From CAJXMH01 sp040220135 (lineage in GTDB: Bacteria; Bacteroidota; Bacteroidia; Flavobacteriales_E; Vicingaceae), in assembly GCA_040220135.1 (NCBI GenBank), contig JAVJTT010000020.1, positions 62,001 through 126,000 of the forward strand: 64,000 bases of DNA, read 5' to 3'. Of the stretch, positions 44,153 to 53,107 are shown piece after piece. The notes under the pieces are model-generated. The model made no database searches and was not told where the DNA came from. It saw nothing but the letters and a program-made list of their open reading frames with translations. The number at the start of each line of letters is the position of its first letter. Within the stretch, counting starts at the first letter, position 1. A program made the position numbers and the translations under genes.

Positions 44153-45112
44153 TTAATCTGCTGAAAGATTCATGGATTTTGCTTTTTCGATAAGTTTAGG
44201 AACTACTTCAAAAGCATCTCCTACAATACCGTAATCGGCAGACTTAAAGAATGGCGCTTCTGGATCTGTGTTGATTACCACAATCACTTTACTTTGATTT
44301 ACTCCGGCTAAATGTTGAATTGCACCTGAAATACCAACTGCAATGTACAAGTTAGGGCGAATGGCAACTCCGGTTTGACCAACGTGCTCGTGATGAGGTC
44401 TCCAGTCCATGTCAGAAACGGGCCTTGAGCAAGCTGTTGCTGCTCCAAGTTCTTTGGCTAACTCTTCAATAATTCCCCAGTTTTCTGGTCCTTTTAAACC
44501 TCTACCGGCACTTACTACTTTGTCTGCCTCAGTTAAAGGTAGGTCAGCCGATTCCATTTGTTGACCTTTAACCACCAATCGGCTGTCGCCCAGATCAGCA
44601 GTAAACTCTTCAACAGCCGGTGATTTTTGATTCTCAATTTTTTCTACTGAGTTCGGCATCACTGAAATAATCTTCATTTCAGCGTTTATTTTGGTGTTGG
44701 CAAAAGCTTTTCCTGAAAAAACGGCTTTTTTCACCACAAAGCCATCATCTGTATTTGGAAGCTCTACCGCACCAGAAACTAATCCTCCATTAGTTATGCC
44801 TGCCAATAGGGGAGCCACGGATTTGCCGCTCAAGTCGTGTGAAAAGACAACCACTTTTGCACCTTCTGCTTCAGCCGCTGCTTTTAGCGCTCTGGCAATA
44901 AGGGTGGGTTGAAAATCTTTTAGCTTGGCGTCTTTAAGTTGTAAAATTTTATCGGCACCATATTGACCTAGACTTTCAATGTCTTCAGCCTCGCCGGCTA
45001 ACAAAGCCACTACCTCCTCGCCATCTGCAAAACGACTTGCATAAGAGATGGCTTCATGAGCTGACTTGTGTATCTTATTATTTTGGGTATTTGCGTATAC
45101 TAAAATGCTCAT
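44153..45112 (-). CDS. etfA: Electron transfer flavoprotein alpha subunit
   Basis: FAD-binding subunit of ETF, which carries electrons from acyl-CoA and related dehydrogenases to the respiratory chain; 319 residues. The C-terminal FAD domain shows SAGRGLKGPENWG, VGQTGVAIRPNLYIAVGISGAIQHLAG and the final NTDPEAPFFKSADYGIVGDAFEVVP. It begins 10 bases after etfB, its partner. Confidence 0.96.
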   Translation of the reverse strand: MSILVYANTQNNKIHKSAHEAISYASRFADGEEVVALLAGEAEDIESLGQYGADKILQLKDAKLKDFQPTLIARALKAAAEAEGAKVVVFSHDLSGKSVAPLLAGITNGGLVSGAVELPNTDDGFVVKKAVFSGKAFANTKINAEMKIISVMPNSVEKIENQKSPAVEEFTADLGDSRLVVKGQQMESADLPLTEADKVVSAGRGLKGPENWGIIEELAKELGAATACSRPVSDMDWRPHHEHVGQTGVAIRPNLYIAVGISGAIQHLAGVNQSKVIVVINTDPEAPFFKSADYGIVGDAFEVVPKLIEKAKSMNLSAD

Positions 45113-45122
45113 AATGTCTCGA

Positions 45123-45863
45123 TTAAATAATTTTTGCTTCGTTTCTCAATAGCTCCAATAACTCACCTGGATTATCAGCTTCTACATACTTGCAATCACC
45201 TTTTTCCGGGGGTAATTCATAAGAAACTACTTCTGTTTGGTTGCTGCTATCACTAGCTTCAACTACATTTAATGGTTTGGTACGAGCTGCCATAATTCCT
45301 CTCATGTTGGGAATGCGAGCTTCTGCCATGCCTTTGGCCGCACTTAGCACAAAAGGGGTTTCAACTTCAAGGCTTTCTTTTCCTCCTTGAATATCTCTTT
45401 GAATAGTAGCTTTATTGCCTTCCATGTCTAACTTAGATGCATTGCTCACATAAGGTTGATCTAATAAAGCGGCAATCATGCCAGGTACTTGAGAACCATT
45501 GTAGTCAATGGTTTCTTTTCCACAAAGTACCATGTCAAAGTCATTCTCTTTTGCATAATTGGCAATCTGCTGAGCGGTAGCTAAAGCATCTTTTGGATTA
45601 TGATCGATCCGAACTGCTTCATCAGCCCCAATCGCTAACGCTTTTCGAATGGTTGGGTCATTGTCAGCTCCGCCAACATTAATAACGGTTACTGAACCGC
45701 CTTGAGCTTCTTTGATTTCTAAACCTCTTACCAAAGCATACCATTCATCATAAGGGTTTATGATAAACTGTACTCCATTGGTGTCAAATTGGGTGTTGTT
45801 ATCAGTAAAGGCAATTTTAGCCGTGGTATCCGGAACCTTACTGATGCAAACTAATATTTTCAT
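45123..45863 (-). CDS. etfB: Electron transfer flavoprotein beta subunit
   Basis: AMP-binding subunit of ETF; 246 residues. MKILVCISKVPDTTAKI, INPYDEWYALVRGLEIKE and the ETF beta signature region EAVRIDHNPKDALATAQQIANYA-like segment are present, with LCGKETIDYNGSQVPGMIAALLDQPYVS following. First gene of the etfB-etfA operon, with a candidate TAAGTTTG box 66 bases upstream. Confidence 0.96.
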   Translation of the reverse strand: MKILVCISKVPDTTAKIAFTDNNTQFDTNGVQFIINPYDEWYALVRGLEIKEAQGGSVTVINVGGADNDPTIRKALAIGADEAVRIDHNPKDALATAQQIANYAKENDFDMVLCGKETIDYNGSQVPGMIAALLDQPYVSNASKLDMEGNKATIQRDIQGGKESLEVETPFVLSAAKGMAEARIPNMRGIMAARTKPLNVVEASDSSNQTEVVSYELPPEKGDCKYVEADNPGELLELLRNEAKII

Positions 45864-45928
45864 AAATAAAAAATTTACGTTAATTACTTTAAAATTAGCT
45901 TTTTAGCCTTTGCTTGTCAAAAGGATTG

Positions 45929-45936
45929 CAAACTTA
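45929..45936 (-). promoter_or_regulatory. Candidate -7 box for etfBA
   Basis: Minus-strand TAAGTTTG, a full TAnnTTTG match, 66 bases before etfB. The -33 box is not evident. Confidence 0.4.
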
Positions 45937-46011
45937 ACCAAATTTGCCTGAAATGCTTGGCTGCTCGCAATTCTTCCTTGCTTACATTTGGAAAAACACA
46001 GGAGAATTTAG

Positions 46012-46043
46012 TTTGTTGTACTTTCCTTTATTTAATATTTTTG
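46012..46043 (+). promoter_or_regulatory. Promoter of pdhB
   Basis: TTTG at 46012-46015 and TATTTTTG at 46036-46043, with 20 bases between; 39 bases before the start codon. Confidence 0.55.
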
Positions 46044-46082
46044 GGGCGCTCCAAATGAGCCGGAACATAATCCATACATAAG

Positions 46083-47060
46083 ATGAAAACATTGCAGTTT
46101 AGAGAAGCTTTAAGAGAAGCTATGAATGAAGAGATGAGAAGAGACGAAAAAGTCTTTTTGATGGGCGAAGAGGTGGCTGAGTATAACGGGGCTTATAAAG
46201 TAAGCCAAGGGATGCTCGATGAGTTTGGCGAAAAGCGCGTAATTGACACTCCTATTGCGGAGTTAGGTTTTGCCGGCATAGGAGTAGGCGCAGCCATGAA
46301 TGGGTTACGACCTATTATTGAATTTATGACATTCAACTTTTCATTAGTAGCCATTGATCAAGTAATCAATTCAGCAGCTAAGATGCTCAGTATGTCAGGC
46401 GGTCAATATGGCGCACCCATGGTTTTTCGCGGGCCAACTGCTTCAGCAGGCCAGTTGGGAGCTCAACACTCTCAAGCTTTTGATAGTTGGTATGCCAATA
46501 CTCCGGGTTTAAAAGTAATTGTTCCCTCCAATCCGGCTGATGCGAAAGGCCTTTTAAAGTCAGCCATTCGCGATGATGATCCGGTGATTTTTATGGAGTC
46601 AGAACAAATGTACGGCGATAAAGGAGAAGTACCGGAAGGAGAGTATTTAACCCCGATTGGGAAAGCAAATGTGGTGCAAGAAGGCAGTGATGTTACGTTA
46701 GTTTCTTTTGGCAAAATTATAAAAGTAGTATACGAAGCTGCCGAAGAACTTGCTAAAGACGGCATTAAGGCAGAAGTAATTGACCTCAGAACCATCCGTC
46801 CAATTGATTATGATACAGTGATTGAGTCAGTGAAGAAAACCAATCGATTGGTGATTGTTGAAGAAGCTTGGCCACTGAGTAACATTTCTACGGAATTAAC
46901 CTACATGGTGCAAAAAAGAGCGTTCGATTTTCTAGACGCTCCAATTCGAAGAATAAACACAAAAGATACCCCCAACCACTATGCCCCAACCTTGGTAGAA
47001 GCGTGGTTGCCCAATAAAAAAGAGATCATTCAAGCGGCAAAAGATGTGATGTATATCTAA
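46083..47060 (+). CDS. pdhB: Pyruvate dehydrogenase E1 component, beta subunit
   Basis: Beta chain of the thiamine-dependent E1 that decarboxylates pyruvate; 325 residues. TLQFREALREAMNEEMRRDEKVFLMGEEV, the GAQHSQAFDSWYANTPGLKVIVPSNP segment and LRTIRPIDYDTVIESVKKTNRLVIVEE are family hallmarks. The alpha chain is not encoded next to it, which is common in Bacteroidota where E1 alpha often pairs with E2 elsewhere. A branched-chain E1 beta is less likely by sequence. Confidence 0.93.
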   Translation: MKTLQFREALREAMNEEMRRDEKVFLMGEEVAEYNGAYKVSQGMLDEFGEKRVIDTPIAELGFAGIGVGAAMNGLRPIIEFMTFNFSLVAIDQVINSAAKMLSMSGGQYGAPMVFRGPTASAGQLGAQHSQAFDSWYANTPGLKVIVPSNPADAKGLLKSAIRDDDPVIFMESEQMYGDKGEVPEGEYLTPIGKANVVQEGSDVTLVSFGKIIKVVYEAAEELAKDGIKAEVIDLRTIRPIDYDTVIESVKKTNRLVIVEEAWPLSNISTELTYMVQKRAFDFLDAPIRRINTKDTPNHYAPTLVEAWLPNKKEIIQAAKDVMYI

Positions 47061-47110
47061 AATATCGCTTGACTGCGAGTAACATAAGAACTTCACACTT
47101 TATTTATTTT

Positions 47111-47141
47111 TTGCATAACATGTCAAATAGACATAGTTTTG
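47111..47141 (+). promoter_or_regulatory. Promoter of the membrane pyrophosphatase gene
   Basis: TTG at 47111-47113, within a T run, and TAGTTTTG at 47134-47141, with 20 bases between; 64 bases before the start codon. Confidence 0.6.
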
Positions 47142-47205
47142 CGCCCTTTAATTTTTGAAATACACAACCTTAATATTTAACTAAACAACCTTTAATTCAT
47201 TAATT

Positions 47206-49905
47206 ATGGACTCAGTGTTACTTTATGTAGTCCCTTTCTTGGGAATTATCGGCCTGATCATTATGGCCGTAAAATCAGCTTGGGTAAGCAAGCAAGAAGC
47301 TGGTGACAAAAATATGACAGAGCTCGCAGCCTATATCGCTGATGGAGCAATGGCCTTTTTGAAGGCAGAGTGGAAAGTAATGGCCTACTTTGTAGTTATT
47401 GCTGCCATTTTATTGGGGTGGTCAGGAACACTCGTAGAAGAATCTCATCCTGTTATTTCAATAACTTTTTTAATTGGAGCTGTGCTATCAGCGCTTGCAG
47501 GCTATATTGGAATGAATATCGCGACGAAAGCCAATGTTAGAACTACTCAAGCGGCTAGAACTTCACTTGCAAAAGCCTTAAACGTTTCATTTAATGGTGG
47601 AACTGTTATGGGCCTTGGTGTTGCCGGATTAGCAGTACTGGGTCTTGGAGGCCTATTTATCGTGCTTCTTGGTCTTTTCGGCCCTGAAGGTACTATGACT
47701 GACAAAGGAAGTTACATTTTGGCTATTGAGGTATTGGCAGGTTTCTCTTTAGGGGCTGAATCTATTGCCTTGTTTGCTCGTGTTGGGGGTGGTATTTATA
47801 CCAAAGCAGCCGATGTGGGAGCAGATTTAGTAGGTAAAGTGGAAGCCGGTATCCCGGAAGACGACGTAAGAAACCCAGCTACTATTGCTGATAATGTAGG
47901 AGATAATGTGGGCGATGTTGCCGGAATGGGAGCAGATTTATTTGGATCTTATGTAGCCACTATTTTAGCAACCATGGTTTTGGGTGCCGAGGTAATCGCT
48001 GAAGACGCTTTTAATGGCCTTTCACCTATCTTATTGCCAATGGTGATTGCAGGATTAGGTTTGATCTTCTCTATTGTAGGAACAATGTTTGTAAAAGTTA
48101 AAAGTGAAGATGGAAGCGTACAGGCGGCCTTGAACATGGGGAATTGGTTGTCAATTATTTTGACTGCCATTGCATCTTACTTTTTGGTTGACTATTTAAT
48201 GCCCGAATCAATGGTCATAAGAGGAGAACAGTTTACTTCTATGCAAGTGTTCTTTGCAATTATGACTGGTTTGATCGTAGGAGCTATCATGAGTATTGTG
48301 ACCGAGTATTATACTGCTATGGGAAAGAAACCGGTGAACTCTATTGTACAACAATCTTCTACTGGTCATGCTACCAATATTATCGCAGGCCTTGCAGTTG
48401 GTATGCAATCAACGGTTATTCCGGTGATTGTTTTGGCAGCAGGTATTTTTATCTCTTTTGAATTTGCTGGATTGTATGGTGTAGCTATTGCGGCTGCCGG
48501 TATGATGGCCACTACTGCTATGCAATTAGCTATTGACGCATTCGGCCCTATTGCAGACAATGCGGGTGGTATTGCTGAAATGAGTGGACTACCGGAAGAA
48601 GTAAGAGGAAGAACAGATAACTTAGATGCTGTAGGTAACACAACTGCGGCCGCCGGAAAAGGCTTTGCCATAGCTTCAGCTGCATTAACGGCTTTGGCCT
48701 TGTTTGCTGCTTTCGTTGGGGTTGCCGGAATTGACTCTATCGATATTTACAAAGCTGATGTTCTTGCTGGTTTACTTATTGGGGCGATGATTCCATTTAT
48801 CTTTTCTGCATTGGCTATTGCTGCTGTAGGTAGAGCTGCCATGGATATGGTTCAAGAAGTGAGAAGACAGTTTAAAGATATTCCCGGTATAATGGAGTAC
48901 AAAGCAACTCCTGAGTATGAAAAGTGTGTGGAAATTTCTACTAAAGCTTCCATTCGTGAAATGATGATGCCTGGAGCCATTGCACTTGTTGTGCCGGTTA
49001 TCGTTGGCTTTATCTTCGGACCTGAAGTTTTAGGAGGTTTGCTTGCCGGTGTTACAGTTTCTGGTGTATTGATGGGGATTTTCCAAAACAATGCCGGAGG
49101 AGCTTGGGATAATGCCAAGAAGTCCTTTGAGAAAGGTGTGATGGTTGATGGCAAAATGGAATATAAAGGTTCTGAGCCGCATAAAGCATCTGTTACAGGT
49201 GACACTGTTGGGGATCCGTTTAAAGATACTTCAGGCCCTTCCATGAATATTTTGATCAAGTTGATGTCGATTGTTTCTTTGGTAATTGCGCCTCATATAT
49301 CAGAAGGGACTCACGGCCAAACAGAAGGAGAGGTTTCTTTAAACACTAAAGAAACTACAGAAGTTGAGAAATCGACAGAAATGGATGGTAATTACATGAT
49401 ACCGGCTGAAAAGTTTGCCCTAAGATGGTCAGCGAAAAAAGTGGGCGGCTCTCACGACGGTACTGTTTTAATTCAGGAAGGTGTACTTGCAGTTGAAGAT
49501 AAAAAAATTACAGGGGGAGAAATCATACTCGATATGAACTCCATTGAAGTTAGAGATATTCAGGATCCTGAGGAAAATGCGGACCTTGTTAATCACTTAA
49601 AAAGCCCTGACTTTTTCGATGTAGAAAATCACCCAACCGCTCGTTTAGAAATTACCGGTTCTGTAGGAGACTTTAAAAACCCAACTTTAATAGGAGTTAT
49701 GGTTATTAAGGGCATTGAGCAAGAAATGAAATTTGATGCCTCTGTTATAGAGAAGAAAGGAGCATTAGAAATAAGGTCCGGTTTTAGTATTGATAGAACT
49801 AAGTTCGATATAACCTATAAATCGAAGTCGGTTGATGCTTTACTAGACAAGTTTATCTACGATAATTTTGATGTCAAAACCTATTTCGCAGCGAAGAAAT
49901 TCTAG
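47206..49905 (+). CDS. hppA: Membrane pyrophosphatase fused to a C-terminal YceI domain
   Basis: An ion-pumping pyrophosphatase of 899 residues. Residues 1 to about 697 are a complete mPPase with about 16 membrane helices. The active-site block around 194-250 (GGGIYTKAADVGADLVGKVE, then DNVGDNVGDVAGMGADLF) is intact. GNTTAAAGKG at 477-486, with Ala at 481, marks the K+-dependent class, so Na+ or mixed Na+/H+ pumping is likely. After a polar linker, residues about 726-899 form a YceI-like lipocalin domain (NYMIPAEKFALRWSAKKVGG, SPDFFDVENHPTARLEITG, IDRTKFDITYKS). The reading frame is continuous and ends before a strong terminator. Known mPPases end at about 700 residues, so the extra domain is unusual. 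Confidence 0.94.
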   Translation: MDSVLLYVVPFLGIIGLIIMAVKSAWVSKQEAGDKNMTELAAYIADGAMAFLKAEWKVMAYFVVIAAILLGWSGTLVEESHPVISITFLIGAVLSALAGYIGMNIATKANVRTTQAARTSLAKALNVSFNGGTVMGLGVAGLAVLGLGGLFIVLLGLFGPEGTMTDKGSYILAIEVLAGFSLGAESIALFARVGGGIYTKAADVGADLVGKVEAGIPEDDVRNPATIADNVGDNVGDVAGMGADLFGSYVATILATMVLGAEVIAEDAFNGLSPILLPMVIAGLGLIFSIVGTMFVKVKSEDGSVQAALNMGNWLSIILTAIASYFLVDYLMPESMVIRGEQFTSMQVFFAIMTGLIVGAIMSIVTEYYTAMGKKPVNSIVQQSSTGHATNIIAGLAVGMQSTVIPVIVLAAGIFISFEFAGLYGVAIAAAGMMATTAMQLAIDAFGPIADNAGGIAEMSGLPEEVRGRTDNLDAVGNTTAAAGKGFAIASAALTALALFAAFVGVAGIDSIDIYKADVLAGLLIGAMIPFIFSALAIAAVGRAAMDMVQEVRRQFKDIPGIMEYKATPEYEKCVEISTKASIREMMMPGAIALVVPVIVGFIFGPEVLGGLLAGVTVSGVLMGIFQNNAGGAWDNAKKSFEKGVMVDGKMEYKGSEPHKASVTGDTVGDPFKDTSGPSMNILIKLMSIVSLVIAPHISEGTHGQTEGEVSLNTKETTEVEKSTEMDGNYMIPAEKFALRWSAKKVGGSHDGTVLIQEGVLAVEDKKITGGEIILDMNSIEVRDIQDPEENADLVNHLKSPDFFDVENHPTARLEITGSVGDFKNPTLIGVMVIKGIEQEMKFDASVIEKKGALEIRSGFSIDRTKFDITYKSKSVDALLDKFIYDNFDVKTYFAAKKF

Positions 49906-49925
49906 GGGTTAATTGCCACTAAAAG

Positions 49926-49958
49926 AAAAGGGGTGAATCTGCAGATTCACCCCTTTTT
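49926..49958 (+). terminator. Terminator of the pyrophosphatase gene
   Basis: A long near-perfect palindrome (AAAAGGGGTGAATC / GATTCACCCCTTTT) centred on CTGCAG, ending in a T run. Confidence 0.88.
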
Positions 49959-50001
49959 ATTTTCAATGCTTTGAGCTTTTCAAAAGTCAGTTAGCGCACT
50001 T

Positions 50002-50616
50002 TTAAAACAGTCCGTGTATTTCAGCGTCAATTTTGCTGATTACTTTTCCTAGGTCCTCGTCATTTTCAATAAAGTTTGTGTCGTCAACATCTATCACGAG
50101 TAGTTTTCCTTCTTCATAAGTGCTTATCCAAGCCTCGTAGCGTTCATTCAGTCGCTTTAAATAGTCCAAGCGAATGCTTTCCTCATACTCTCTTCCTCTG
50201 CTGCTAATTTGGTCTACCAGAACAGGAATCGAAGCTCGCAAGTAGATCAATAAATCCGGCGGCTGAATAAATGACTCCATTAGTTTGAAGAGCGAGAAGT
50301 AAGATTCGAAATCACGCGAAGTCATCAAACCCATGGCGTGTAGGTTTGGTGCAAAAATGTAGGCATCTTCGTAAATGGTGCGATCTTGAATGACGTTTTT
50401 GCCGGTATTTCGGAATTCTTGAACTTGACTAAAACGGTTATTCAAAAAGTACACTTGAAGATTGAACGACCACCTTTGCATGTCGTTATAAAAATCATTT
50501 AAGTAGGGATTTTCATCTGCATCTTCATAATGCGCTTCCCATTTGTAATGTTTGGATAAAAGAGAGGTCAATGTAGTTTTACCTGACCCAATGTTTCCTG
50601 CAATAGCAATATGCAT
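50002..50616 (-). CDS. Deoxynucleoside kinase
   Basis: A 204-residue kinase of the dNK/dGK family that phosphorylates deoxynucleosides for salvage. The P-loop GNIGSGKTT is at 7-15, the substrate motif is IQDRTIYEDAYIFA, and the lid is SSRGREYEESI. Base preference cannot be read. It lies 65 bases downstream of the propeller-like gene. Confidence 0.9.
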   Translation of the reverse strand: MHIAIAGNIGSGKTTLTSLLSKHYKWEAHYEDADENPYLNDFYNDMQRWSFNLQVYFLNNRFSQVQEFRNTGKNVIQDRTIYEDAYIFAPNLHAMGLMTSRDFESYFSLFKLMESFIQPPDLLIYLRASIPVLVDQISSRGREYEESIRLDYLKRLNERYEAWISTYEEGKLLVIDVDDTNFIENDEDLGKVISKIDAEIHGLF

Positions 50617-50681
50617 AGCTTGATTTTAACAAAGCACTAAAATAATAAAAACATTAGCACTTAGTGTGCTATTCAAGCCCT

Positions 50682-51476
50682 TTAATTGATCTTGTAAAGG
50701 CTTATTTTTTTACCGTCATAGGTATACAGTCTCCCTTTTTCAATACGGACTTGTTTCAGCTTTTTTGCTTTCAGTGTTTGACTGCAAATCGTTTCGAAGT
50801 TTTGTAGTGAATACTGACAGAACTGTCCTTCAAATTCGTAATTGATACTGCCTTCCAGAATCTGAGGTTCATGTAATTGGGTAAGGGCAATTTTTTTGAT
50901 GTAGGTTCCAAAATGATCAAAAACATACAGTCCGCTTTCTGGCTCATTTAGGTAGAGTTGATTGTTGTATTCTAGCATGTAGTCGGGGCTTAAACGGCGA
51001 CCAAACCACTGCATAAAGTTTACCGTTTCGTGGGTCACATCAAGGTTATCATTAAGGTGTAAAACCTTTTGCCGGATTTGATCGAAAACCCAAAAGCCAC
51101 CTTCTCTAGAATGACAGGCAAGGGTTACTTGGTCCAAGCCGATAGACTGCATGTCGATAATATCACCATTCTCGCTTAAAAAATTGTCTAAGAAAAGTAC
51201 AATGTTGTAATCTTGGAAGAACACAAGAAGCTGATAAGGGTCTGAACAATCTAAATGGGAAACTTCTCCAAAGCGCTGGCTGTTAAATGCACGCAATGAA
51301 TCACCCTCTCTGTTGTACATCCAAATAAAATTTTGTTTGACTAAATAAAGGTTTCCCAATCGGTCGGTGGTAATGAAGTCTACCTCTCTATTGATTTGCT
51401 TCATTAACTCTAAACTTTTCTGACTCCAAAGCAGAGCGGGTAAGAGTAACAAAAAAGACAGAATCCACTTTTTCAT
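50682..51476 (-). CDS. Exported propeller-like protein
   Basis: A 264-residue protein with a signal peptide (about 1-18, ending LLWSQ). The rest shows repeated short beta segments (ITTDRLGNLYLVKQNFIWMYN, HSREGGFWVFDQIRQKVLHLN, QLYLNEPESGLYVFD), suggesting a beta-propeller. No enzymatic motif is seen. It starts 9 bases after the GH3-family gene, so they are probably cotranscribed. Confidence 0.75.
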   Translation of the reverse strand: MKKWILSFLLLLPALLWSQKSLELMKQINREVDFITTDRLGNLYLVKQNFIWMYNREGDSLRAFNSQRFGEVSHLDCSDPYQLLVFFQDYNIVLFLDNFLSENGDIIDMQSIGLDQVTLACHSREGGFWVFDQIRQKVLHLNDNLDVTHETVNFMQWFGRRLSPDYMLEYNNQLYLNEPESGLYVFDHFGTYIKKIALTQLHEPQILEGSINYEFEGQFCQYSLQNFETICSQTLKAKKLKQVRIEKGRLYTYDGKKISLYKIN

Positions 51477-51485
51477 GCTAGTTGT

Positions 51486-53000
51486 TTAGCTGGAGGTAAA
51501 ACGCAAGATGTCCTCTACATATTTTCTATCATTGCTTAATCTGGGGACTTTATTTTGGCCTCCCAGCTTGTTGCGACTTTTCATCCAACGGTAGAATGTC
51601 TCTTCTGGCAAAACAATGAGTTCCGGTATCTCAAGCGCCATGTCACCCTTTCGTTTGGCGTCATAATCGGAGTTAATTTCGCGTAAATGATCATCTAGCG
51701 CTTGAATGAAATCTTTAGGGTTAGAAGGTGGACGATTAAATTCAATCAGCCATTGGTGTTTTCCGGCTTCATGATTGGTTAGATGAACTGGTGCAGCGGT
51801 ATATTCTTCAATTAAGGCTCCGGTTTTTTCGCAGGCAGCTTTTAAAGCTTGTTCGGCATTGTCAATGATGATTTCTTCACCAAATGCGTTGATAAAATGC
51901 TTGGTTCTACCTGATACTTTTAGTCGAAAAGGATAAAGTGAGGTAAATTGTATAGTATCACCAATTTTATAGCGCCATAACCCGGCATTTGTGGAAATTA
52001 ATAAAGCGTAATTCGTGTCAAGTTCCACTTCATCTAATCCTAGGGTTTTAGGGTGTTCTTGGTTCCATTCTTCCATGGGTATAAATTCATAATAAATTCC
52101 ATAGTCGAGCATGAGCAATAATTCCCCGGGATGATCCGGGTCCTCAATTCCAAAAAAGCCTTCGGAAGCATTGTAGGTTTCCAAATAATTCATTTTTGGG
52201 GATGAAATAATTGCTTTGAATTGTTCGCGGTAAGGGGTGAAAGCAACCCCACCATGAAAGAATACTTCTAAGTTGGGCCATATTTCACTAATGTCTGTCT
52301 TTTTTTGATTTTCCAGGATCTTATTTAGTAAGACCAACATCCATGAAGGCACGCCAGAAAGACTGGTGACATTTTCTTCCGCACATATTTTGGTCATCTT
52401 TTTTAGCTTGTCTTCAAAATTTTCTAACAAAGCTGTTTCACGGTCAGGGGTGCGTCTTATTTCCGCCCAAAAAGGCAGGTTTTTAATAATAATCGAAGAA
52501 AGGTCGCCATGGTAAGAATCGTTTGATGGGTCAATGGTTTGACTGCTTCCCCCCATCATAAGTGTTCGCCCTGTAAAAACCTCTGTTTCTTCATGGGCAG
52601 CGCAGTAAATGGAAAGCATGTCTTTGCCGCCTTTGTAGTGGCATTCTTCTAGAGCTTCTCTGCTAACGGGAATAAATTTACTCCGGTTATTTGTAGTGCC
52701 GGAAGACTTTGCAAACCATCTAATATCACTTGGCCAAAGCAGGTTTTGCTCACCCTGCATCATGCGGTCAACATACGGCTTGATGTCCTCATAGTTCTGA
52801 ATAGGGACTCTTGCTTTAAAGCTGCTTTCTTTTTCAATTTCAGCATAAGCATACTTTTTTCCCCATTCTGTATTTTGAGCCGTTTTAATTAATTCGTGAA
52901 ACCACTCTTGTTGAACTTCTAATGGGTATTTAGTAAATAATTCAATTTGATGAATGCGTTTTTTCATCCACCAAGAAAAAATTGAATTGAGAATGGGCAT
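51486..53000 (-). CDS. GH3 family adenylate-forming protein
   Basis: A 504-residue protein of the GH3 auxin-responsive family, acyl-adenylate enzymes that in plants join hormones to amino acids. FAKSSGTTNNRSKFIPVS is the phosphate-binding motif, YNASEGFFGI the second nucleotide motif, and GLWRYKIGDTIQFTSLYPFRLKVSGRTKHFINAFGE the hinge region. Bacterial members are common in Bacteroidota but their substrates are unknown. First gene of a run with the propeller-like gene. Confidence 0.9.
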   Translation of the reverse strand: MPILNSIFSWWMKKRIHQIELFTKYPLEVQQEWFHELIKTAQNTEWGKKYAYAEIEKESSFKARVPIQNYEDIKPYVDRMMQGEQNLLWPSDIRWFAKSSGTTNNRSKFIPVSREALEECHYKGGKDMLSIYCAAHEETEVFTGRTLMMGGSSQTIDPSNDSYHGDLSSIIIKNLPFWAEIRRTPDRETALLENFEDKLKKMTKICAEENVTSLSGVPSWMLVLLNKILENQKKTDISEIWPNLEVFFHGGVAFTPYREQFKAIISSPKMNYLETYNASEGFFGIEDPDHPGELLLMLDYGIYYEFIPMEEWNQEHPKTLGLDEVELDTNYALLISTNAGLWRYKIGDTIQFTSLYPFRLKVSGRTKHFINAFGEEIIIDNAEQALKAACEKTGALIEEYTAAPVHLTNHEAGKHQWLIEFNRPPSNPKDFIQALDDHLREINSDYDAKRKGDMALEIPELIVLPEETFYRWMKSRNKLGGQNKVPRLSNDRKYVEDILRFTSS

Positions 53001-53053
53001 AGTAATCGTTCTTTATCGAAGAATTAAAATTAAAGCTAAATCTGCAAACAAAA

Positions 53054-53085
53054 AGGCCTTTCCACTAAATGAAGTGGAAAGGCCT
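53054..53085 (-). terminator. Terminator of sppA
   Basis: A 13-bp perfect stem (AGGCCTTTCCACT / AGTGGAAAGGCCT) with a 6-base loop. On the minus strand it is followed by TTTTTGTTT. Confidence 0.88.
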
Positions 53086-53107
53086 CGAAACTAATTTTAA
53101 TAGAAAA

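Noticed and set aside
48366..49259. Two long minus-strand open frames inside the pyrophosphatase gene
   Set aside because: They lie fully opposite a strongly conserved gene and have the low-complexity Ala/Pro/Ile-rich composition of antisense shadows.
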